Shown here piece by piece: positions 7,360 to 11,882 of a DNA stretch of 11,882 nt (positions are counted from its first letter, which is position 1; each line of letters begins with the position of its first letter). Made by a program: the position numbers and the translations under genes. Source of the stretch: Acidobacteriota bacterium. GTDB lineage: Bacteria; Acidobacteriota; Vicinamibacteria; Vicinamibacterales; UBA8438. Under the pieces are notes generated by a model. That model was not told the origin of the DNA. It did no database searches and worked only from the letters and a program-made list of their open reading frames with translations. The stretch spans positions 1-11,882 of the forward strand of contig DTWD01000469.1 of NCBI GenBank assembly GCA_012963185.1, read 5' to 3'.

Positions 7360-8724
7360 GTGCAGATTTCTTACCGTCTAGCGTTCGGTGTGGCGCTGGT
7401 ACTCTTGGTTTCTGGCGGCGTCGCCCGTGCCCAGCACGATATCGCTGATGTAGTTGATTCGGCGAAGCGTGGTGATTTGGAGACGCTTCGTGATGTCATT
7501 GCTGCTGGCGCGGATGCTGCCGCAGTTTCTCCTGATGGGGCGACGGCACTTCTGTGGGCGAGCTACCGAGATGACATTAAGATGGCCGGCTGGCTACTCA
7601 CTGTTAATGCGCCAGTGAATACCGCCAACGACCTTGGAATCACCCCCCTTTGGGCTGCCAGTGAAAATCGAAGTGCTCAGATGGTCGCATTGCTACTTGA
7701 GAACGACGCCGACCCAAATTTAGCATTACTGAGCGGTGAGACTGCCGTGATGATCGCGGCGCGTGCGGGAAGTGAGGAGGTCGTACGTTTGCTCGCGAAT
7801 GCTGGCGCTGATCTAGATCGGTCAGCAACTCGTGGACAGACTGCGTTGATGTGGGCGTCGGCGAATCACCACTCAGCTACAGTTAAGGCTTTGCTGGAGT
7901 ACGGTGCTGATGTGCATCGGCGATCAGCAATGTGGAGTCAGATGATGGCCGTCCCACCACACAGTCGGACCAAACGCGATATTCCCCACGGGGGGAACAC
8001 TGCCCTGATGTTTGCGGCTCGTGTCGGTGACGTGTTGTCGGCTCAACATCTTGTTGTGGCTGGTGCCGATGTCGATGATGTCGATGCCTGGGGCATGAGT
8101 GCAACGACGATTGCCGCACACGGTGGGCACACGAAGTTGGTTGACGTTTTGTTAAAGCACGGCGCAGACCCGAATGCTGCGGTGGCTGGTGTTGCGCCGA
8201 TTCATAACGCGGTGATGCGTAATGACGATGAGATGGCGGCGGCGCTCCTCGCACACGGCGCCAACCCGAACATAACATTGGAAACATGGACGCCGACACG
8301 CCGCGCTTCACGTGATCTTCATTACCCAGCAGCATTTGTTGGGGCGACACCGTTGTGGCTTGCCGCGCGATTCGCGCGCGTCGACATTATGCGCCTATTG
8401 ATTGACCATGGTGCGGACCCGCAATTTGTGCATGAGACGGAGTACATTGCAGACGGAGTCTATGAGGCGCGAACGGAACGTACGACGACATTAATGGCTG
8501 CGTTGGCGATGGGGGGAAGCTCTCGGTTTCGACCATGGGTTCCGTACACAGATTCTGGAACAGCGGAATCTCGGACATTGGCAGCCGTAACGTTGCTTGC
8601 AGATCATGGTGTGGATATCAATGCTGCTGACCTGGTAGGTCAAACGGTTCTGGATGAAGCTGAGGCAAAGCAGTATGAGTCCGTCGTGACTTTGTTGCTT
8701 GAGCGCGGGGCGGGTAATCCGTAA
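7360..8724 (+). CDS. Secreted ankyrin-repeat protein
   Basis: A 454-residue protein with a Sec signal peptide (cut near VARA, residue 24), so the repeats are outside the cytoplasm. About eleven ankyrin-type repeats can be counted from residue 28 to the end, recognised by TAL/TPL starts and LL-x-x-GAD ends (for example 211-242 and 327-357). Non-repeat insertions break the stack at about 189-210, 309-326, 357-374 and 383-405. They hold unusual sequence such as WSQMMAVPPHSRTKRDIPHG and may be the specific part of the molecule. The GTG start has an AGGGT 8 bases upstream (7347-7351). Ankyrin stacks bind proteins; as the third gene of the operon it may scaffold or cap the heme and DUF1552 proteins in the periplasm, which is an inference. 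A perfect 9-base tandem repeat (8068-8085) encodes DVD twice and fits one repeat unit. Confidence 0.92.
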   Translation: MQISYRLAFGVALVLLVSGGVARAQHDIADVVDSAKRGDLETLRDVIAAGADAAAVSPDGATALLWASYRDDIKMAGWLLTVNAPVNTANDLGITPLWAASENRSAQMVALLLENDADPNLALLSGETAVMIAARAGSEEVVRLLANAGADLDRSATRGQTALMWASANHHSATVKALLEYGADVHRRSAMWSQMMAVPPHSRTKRDIPHGGNTALMFAARVGDVLSAQHLVVAGADVDDVDAWGMSATTIAAHGGHTKLVDVLLKHGADPNAAVAGVAPIHNAVMRNDDEMAAALLAHGANPNITLETWTPTRRASRDLHYPAAFVGATPLWLAARFARVDIMRLLIDHGADPQFVHETEYIADGVYEARTERTTTLMAALAMGGSSRFRPWVPYTDSGTAESRTLAAVTLLADHGVDINAADLVGQTVLDEAEAKQYESVVTLLLERGAGNP

Positions 8725-8732
8725 ATTGATCT

Positions 8733-9419
8733 CTACGGTAGCGAACGAATTAGTTTTGATTGGCTTTCTAGCCTGAGCGCCTCCGCTTCTCGATTCGTTG
8801 CCCGCAGTACGCCCGCGTATTCGTCGAACAAGTCGGCGAGCCTGACATTGTTCGGCTCCAGTTGTTCTTCGAGGATCGGGAGGACACGTTGGTACAGTGT
8901 TTCTGCTTCATAGTGAAAGCCTTGATGGTAGTAACTTCCGGCAAGCCCACTCACACTTTCAATAGTTATTGGGTGGTCAGGACCGAACTCTGTTTCACGA
9001 ATGCCGACGGCACGTTCGAACAGGGAGACTGCTTGTGAATGAATTGCTTGTCGTGCATAGAATCGCGCGACGCTATCTAATTGCGTTGCGAGATCAGGAT
9101 GGCTTGGTCCTTGGGCGTATTCAATGATGAGTGTGGCGCTGTGAAACAGTTCTTCGGCTTCAATAAAACGACCGTCGAGAACAAACAAGTTACCGAGATT
9201 GTTTAGTGTGACAGCACGTCTGAGATCATCCTGTGCAAAGTAGTCTGCTAGGTCAGCAGCAGTCAGGAAGAAGATTTCGGCTTCGTGGTATCGGTTTTCT
9301 TCTACGGCGTCGTGTCCTGCCGCCATATAGTCCTCCCATGAGAGGTCGGTGCAGCCACTGAAGCTGTGTAGACAGATGAACGCGGCCGCGATGCATCGCA
9401 GCCAGCGGTAGGGACGCAT
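8733..9419 (-). CDS. TPR-repeat predicted lipoprotein
   Basis: With the ATG at 9419 the product is 228 residues and begins MRPYRWLRCIAAAF, a basic n-region and hydrophobic core ending in HSFSGC, a plausible lipobox with C23 as the lipidated cysteine. This signal is why 9419 is preferred over longer in-frame starts (a GTG at 9446, or further upstream inside the neighbouring gene). No good ribosome binding site is seen for any choice. The rest holds about four tetratricopeptide-like repeats of the long (about 42-residue) kinesin-light-chain style, at about 70-103, 112-145, 154-187 and 196-227, with typical A-x-x-L-x-x-LG and A-x-x-LY/F-x-R-A/V patterns. TPR arrays bind partner proteins; here it would do so from a membrane anchor in the periplasm. 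It ends 8 bases from the convergent ankyrin gene and lies 31 bases after the small secreted gene. Confidence 0.82.
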   Translation of the reverse strand: MRPYRWLRCIAAAFICLHSFSGCTDLSWEDYMAAGHDAVEENRYHEAEIFFLTAADLADYFAQDDLRRAVTLNNLGNLFVLDGRFIEAEELFHSATLIIEYAQGPSHPDLATQLDSVARFYARQAIHSQAVSLFERAVGIRETEFGPDHPITIESVSGLAGSYYHQGFHYEAETLYQRVLPILEEQLEPNNVRLADLFDEYAGVLRATNREAEALRLESQSKLIRSLP

Positions 9420-9450
9420 GCCAAGGCGGTTCGTGTAACGGTGCACGATG

Positions 9451-10017
9451 TCAGCGCCCGGGGTACTCGTCGGGCACACCTGGCGGCTTTGTCGAAAACA
9501 TAATGTGGGCGGCCGCTGTTCCACCCCACATTAGCCAGGGTCCGTTGTTTCGTTCTTCGATAGGAAGTCCGGTGGAGTCGGCCGTGGCATATGGTAATTT
9601 GATTGAGATCGTCTGGACCGCGTCCTCTTTTGTCTGACCGATTAAGGCATATTGCATCGCGCCGGCATTGATATCGGCGTCTGGGCCGCCGTCAGCATAT
9701 GCTTCGCGGTAGGTTCGAGCACCTTCCGCTAAACGGCGGTACGTCCAGTCCATGACCGCTTGGAAACTACGGTGGTAGCACTCGACGCCAAAGCCTGGTT
9801 GTGGTCCGTCGGGTTCACAGATTAACGAATTCGTCCCAGCCCGAAGAATCGTCGGGTGCCCCTCGTCATCACGGACAATGACTCTTGCACCGTCACGGAG
9901 AGGTTCAGGTGCGGCCAGCACGGCTTCCGTAATTTGGTCAGTGACGGTTTGTGCCGTGGGTGTGCCAGACAGCAAACCTAGAAGCAGCCAGAGACTAACG
10001 AAAAGCAGAAGTCGCAT
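9451..10017 (-). CDS. Small secreted protein of unknown function
   Basis: A 188-residue protein with a Sec signal peptide (strong leucine-rich core, cut near PTA, residue 22). I do not recognise a named domain. The mature part has only two cysteines, C67 (SLICEPDG) and C80 (FGVECYH), 13 residues apart, which suggests a disulfide loop in the periplasm. Later blocks are MQYALIGQTKEDAVQ (121-135) and a C-terminal WLMWGGTAAAHIMFSTKPP (161-179), rich in Trp/Gly/His and likely structural. I have an impression of similar conserved hypothetical proteins in Acidobacteriota, but cannot name the family. It lies 27 bases after the TauE-type gene and 31 before the TPR lipoprotein, so the three may share a transcript. 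No clear Shine-Dalgarno precedes the ATG. Confidence 0.8.
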   Translation of the reverse strand: MRLLLFVSLWLLLGLLSGTPTAQTVTDQITEAVLAAPEPLRDGARVIVRDDEGHPTILRAGTNSLICEPDGPQPGFGVECYHRSFQAVMDWTYRRLAEGARTYREAYADGGPDADINAGAMQYALIGQTKEDAVQTISIKLPYATADSTGLPIEERNNGPWLMWGGTAAAHIMFSTKPPGVPDEYPGR

Positions 10018-10044
10018 GCATTCGATTATGGCAGAGACTTCTAG

Positions 10045-10797
10045 TTAAGAACTCATGATTGCGTCGTAGAGCAACTTGATTCCGATAAGGAAGAGGGACG
10101 CGTGTATGGCAGCAAAGAAGACCTTATCGTTGATCTGTTGGTGTAGGCGGCGACCGAGAGAGACGCCGATTGGGGCAATCGGAAGCAGTACGAGCGAGGT
10201 CAGCAGCGTATCGGCGCTCCACTGCCCCAGCCACGCATATGGCAACACCTTGGACCAATTGACCACGAAAAAGAAGAGGACTCCTGTCGCCTGAAATGTT
10301 GTCCGGTCCATTCGTTGTTGCAATAAGTATGCTTGGAGTGGTGGGCCACCAGCGTGAATCGAAAAACTTGTGAACCCAGCCGTCGCGCCCCAAAACATTG
10401 CGCTTCGCTGGCTTGGCGTGCTTACTTGGTGGTTGGTGCGCGGCCAGAAATACTGCAGTGCGTACGCGAACGCAACGATACCCACGAGTGCGCGAAGGCC
10501 GGTCACAGAAATGTATTGCGCTGTAACAAATCCGATCACTGTACCGCCAAGCGCTGCTGGAATCAGAACTTGAAGATACCGCCAGTTCCATTGGCGCCAA
10601 TAAGCGCGAAGTGCGAGCGCGTCCATTGCCATGAGTAGCGGTAAGAGAATAGCGGCGGCTTGCAATGGACTGATGACCATTGACATGAGCGGAACGGCGA
10701 CGATGCCAATGCCACCACCGAGTCCACCTTTGGCAATACCAACGATTAGGACGGCAATTGTCGATGCGACGTAGAACCAGGGGTCAGTAATAAGCAC
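10045..10797 (-). CDS. TauE/SafE family permease (sulfite/anion exporter-like)
   Basis: A 250-residue integral membrane protein with roughly seven or eight hydrophobic helices. The first helix ends in GIAKGGLGGGIG (20-31), the hallmark of the TauE/SafE (DUF81) family. The second half repeats the pattern with GFTSFSIHAGGPPLQAYLL (141-159), as expected for the internal duplication of this family. Length is usual. Members are proposed to move sulfite, sulfonates or other small anions across the inner membrane, but most, including this one, have no proven substrate. The GTG at 10797 is the only reasonable start, since an in-frame stop occurs two codons upstream and the protein aligns with the family from here. 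No strong ribosome binding site is seen. It probably leads a small operon with the two genes downstream; nothing nearby points to sulfur metabolism. Confidence 0.93.
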   Translation of the reverse strand: MLITDPWFYVASTIAVLIVGIAKGGLGGGIGIVAVPLMSMVISPLQAAAILLPLLMAMDALALRAYWRQWNWRYLQVLIPAALGGTVIGFVTAQYISVTGLRALVGIVAFAYALQYFWPRTNHQVSTPSQRSAMFWGATAGFTSFSIHAGGPPLQAYLLQQRMDRTTFQATGVLFFFVVNWSKVLPYAWLGQWSADTLLTSLVLLPIAPIGVSLGRRLHQQINDKVFFAAIHASLFLIGIKLLYDAIMSS

Positions 10798-10927
10798 GGG
10801 TCACGCGTCGTAGTTCAAGCAGTCGCCACAGCGTGTGTAGTGCGTCTGCCTCTACGAAGACAAGTTGGTTAGTCAGCAATGGTTAATTGATCACGGCTCC
10901 CGTCGGAGTCGGTCGTGTCCCGATCGA
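10798..10927. other. Intergenic region upstream of the TauE-type gene
   Basis: This 130-base gap between two minus-strand genes should hold the end of the partial gene and perhaps a promoter for the TauE-type gene. A weak hairpin, CTCC-GACG-GGAG on the minus strand (about 10898-10909), has no T-run. I see no convincing promoter boxes and no gene. Confidence 0.3.
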
Positions 10928-11882
10928 CTAGCGCCGGCGGTCCACTGCCTGTTCATCCGCACGAGAGCCAGTCAACATATTGGTCATCCCGTAGTTGCCT
11001 TCGTGGCAAGCGAATTCAAACATCGGACCTTCGACGCGCGCCCATGGTAGCGAGCCACTCCACGGTCGTGTCCATGTGTCGAGGTCGGTGACGGTAAATT
11101 GGTAGTCGAGTGTATCGGGTCCGATTCGTCTGAACCGTTCGAGGACATGGACCATTTCACTTAGGTCCCCACGTGACAATGAATGTTCAGGGCGATTCCA
11201 GCGCCGAATGAACGGGCTTCTAAGGTTGGTTGTTTCGACAACGAGCGTATCCCCTTCCCAGTGTCCACGGGAACTTCCAGCAAATTGCTGAATGTTCGAT
11301 GGCAGGTGTGGACGGTTGTCTAGGGTTATGACCCTCAAGTCGTGGATGTGCTCTTGCAGAATGACTACGAAGTCAGGGTTTTGGACGATGTGGTAGTTGT
11401 TGTTGTAACCGGTCGGGAATGTCGGTATACCCCGGTACCACAGACACCGTTCGCTGAGGCCCATGTCTTCCGGGCCGTGAGCAGGGGCTCGCCCCTCTCG
11501 TGCATCAAAGACCCGTCGGTTTTCGTCGGACGTAATTCGGGCCAATGCTTCCGTTGTTAATTGCGGAAGTCGTCCGTTCGGCGGATCCGTGATGAGTGAG
11601 GTTCGTCCGGTCGGCACGATTCTCGTTCCCTGTTCGGTCCAGTAGCTATTGTAGGCCCCGACGTTACCACCAGCCGGAAGAGGTTCGGTACGTACAGCAC
11701 TGGGTGCATTTTGTTCTGCCACGCGCGCAATGGCCTGTTGCTCAAGTGCGACTGCTTCTTCTGCGCTTAAAAATTCTTGGTCCGCGAACTCGGCCGGCCG
11801 TTGCAGCGGGGTAATAGTGTTGTTGTTCCAGATACCTTGAAGGTCCGGGTCTCCCCAGGCTGTTCGCGGAGACGCCCCGGCA
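10928..11882 (-). CDS. Secreted 'PD-x-QG-x-W' family protein, 5' end missing
   Basis: The frame is open to the window edge, so this is a 5'-truncated gene of at least 317 codons; the GTG at 11722 is not the real start. Reading on from there to 11882 gives the family opening WGDPDLQGIWNNNTITPLQ, then FADQEFLSAEEA. Further blocks are DPPNGRLP, SERCLWYRGIP, EHIHDLRVI, RGHWEGDTLVVETTN, VLERF and FEFACHEGNYGM, in the same order as in the 2307-3299 gene. The signal peptide must lie beyond the window. As in the paralog, the visible part has exactly two cysteines, in the ERC and ACHEG blocks. This copy has the more typical family opening; the 2307 copy is diverged, so they are not a recent duplication. 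Function unknown; presumably periplasmic or secreted. Confidence 0.88.
   Translation of the reverse strand, partial: AGASPRTAWGDPDLQGIWNNNTITPLQRPAEFADQEFLSAEEAVALEQQAIARVAEQNAPSAVRTEPLPAGGNVGAYNSYWTEQGTRIVPTGRTSLITDPPNGRLPQLTTEALARITSDENRRVFDAREGRAPAHGPEDMGLSERCLWYRGIPTFPTGYNNNYHIVQNPDFVVILQEHIHDLRVITLDNRPHLPSNIQQFAGSSRGHWEGDTLVVETTNLRSPFIRRWNRPEHSLSRGDLSEMVHVLERFRRIGPDTLDYQFTVTDLDTWTRPWSGSLPWARVEGPMFEFACHEGNYGMTNMLTGSRADEQAVDRRR

Noticed and set aside
7982..7997. Perfect inverted repeat TTCCCC-ACGG-GGGGAA
   Set aside because: It is within the ankyrin gene, where it encodes the IPHGGN segment leading into a regular repeat. A chance product of codon use is more likely than a control element.
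8068..8085. Perfect 9-base tandem repeat GATGTCGAT
   Set aside because: It encodes DVD-DVD at the end of an ankyrin repeat. There are only two copies, and it is in frame, so there is no evidence of a functional repeat array.
8365..8382. CGCGCG-ATT-CGCGCG palindrome
   Set aside because: It is inside an ankyrin repeat (AARFARV) and explained by Ala/Arg codons.
10045..10797. Naming the permease as a sulfite or taurine exporter
   Set aside because: TauE/SafE members have varied or unknown substrates and no sulfur-metabolism gene is nearby, so only the family is called.

Overview
The window looks like a chromosomal segment from a free-living Gram-negative bacterium, most likely Acidobacteriota, possibly a Vicinamibacteria-like lineage. 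This rests on gene content: a PSD/DUF1592-type cytochrome followed by a Tat-exported DUF1552 protein and a secreted ankyrin-repeat protein, plus two members of an uncharacterised secreted family with a 'PD-x-QG-x-W' start. That combination is typical of Acidobacteriota and some related metagenome lineages. The taxon is an inference; no rRNA or other marker gene is present. Coding density is high. I see no mobile element, tRNA, rRNA, CRISPR array or phage gene.

Region 1 (1-2092, plus strand): the 3' end of an FtsX/MacB-like ABC permease, a complete LolD/MacB-type ATPase and an outer-membrane beta-barrel protein. They are joined by two 4-base stop/start overlaps (ATGA and GTGA), so they are probably translated as one coupled unit that moves something between the inner and outer membranes.

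Region 2 (2307-8724, plus strand): four genes whose products all carry export signals. They are a Sec-secreted protein of unknown family, a large PSD/DUF1592 protein with two c-type heme sites, a Tat-exported DUF1552 protein, and a Sec-secreted protein with about eleven ankyrin repeats. The last three lie 34 and 10 bases apart and almost certainly form an operon. The first is separated by about 190 bases but has the same orientation. Together they look like an extracytoplasmic redox/scaffold module of unknown substrate.

Region 3 (8733-11882, minus strand, convergent with region 2 across 8 bases): in transcription order, a 5'-incomplete member of the same secreted family as the 2307 gene, a TauE/SafE-type permease, a small secreted protein of unknown function, and a TPR lipoprotein. 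The last three are closely spaced and may be co-transcribed.

The most interesting points are the exported four-gene module and the paired secreted family. Comparing the two paralogs shows that they share exactly two cysteines and several histidines and acidic residues at matching positions.
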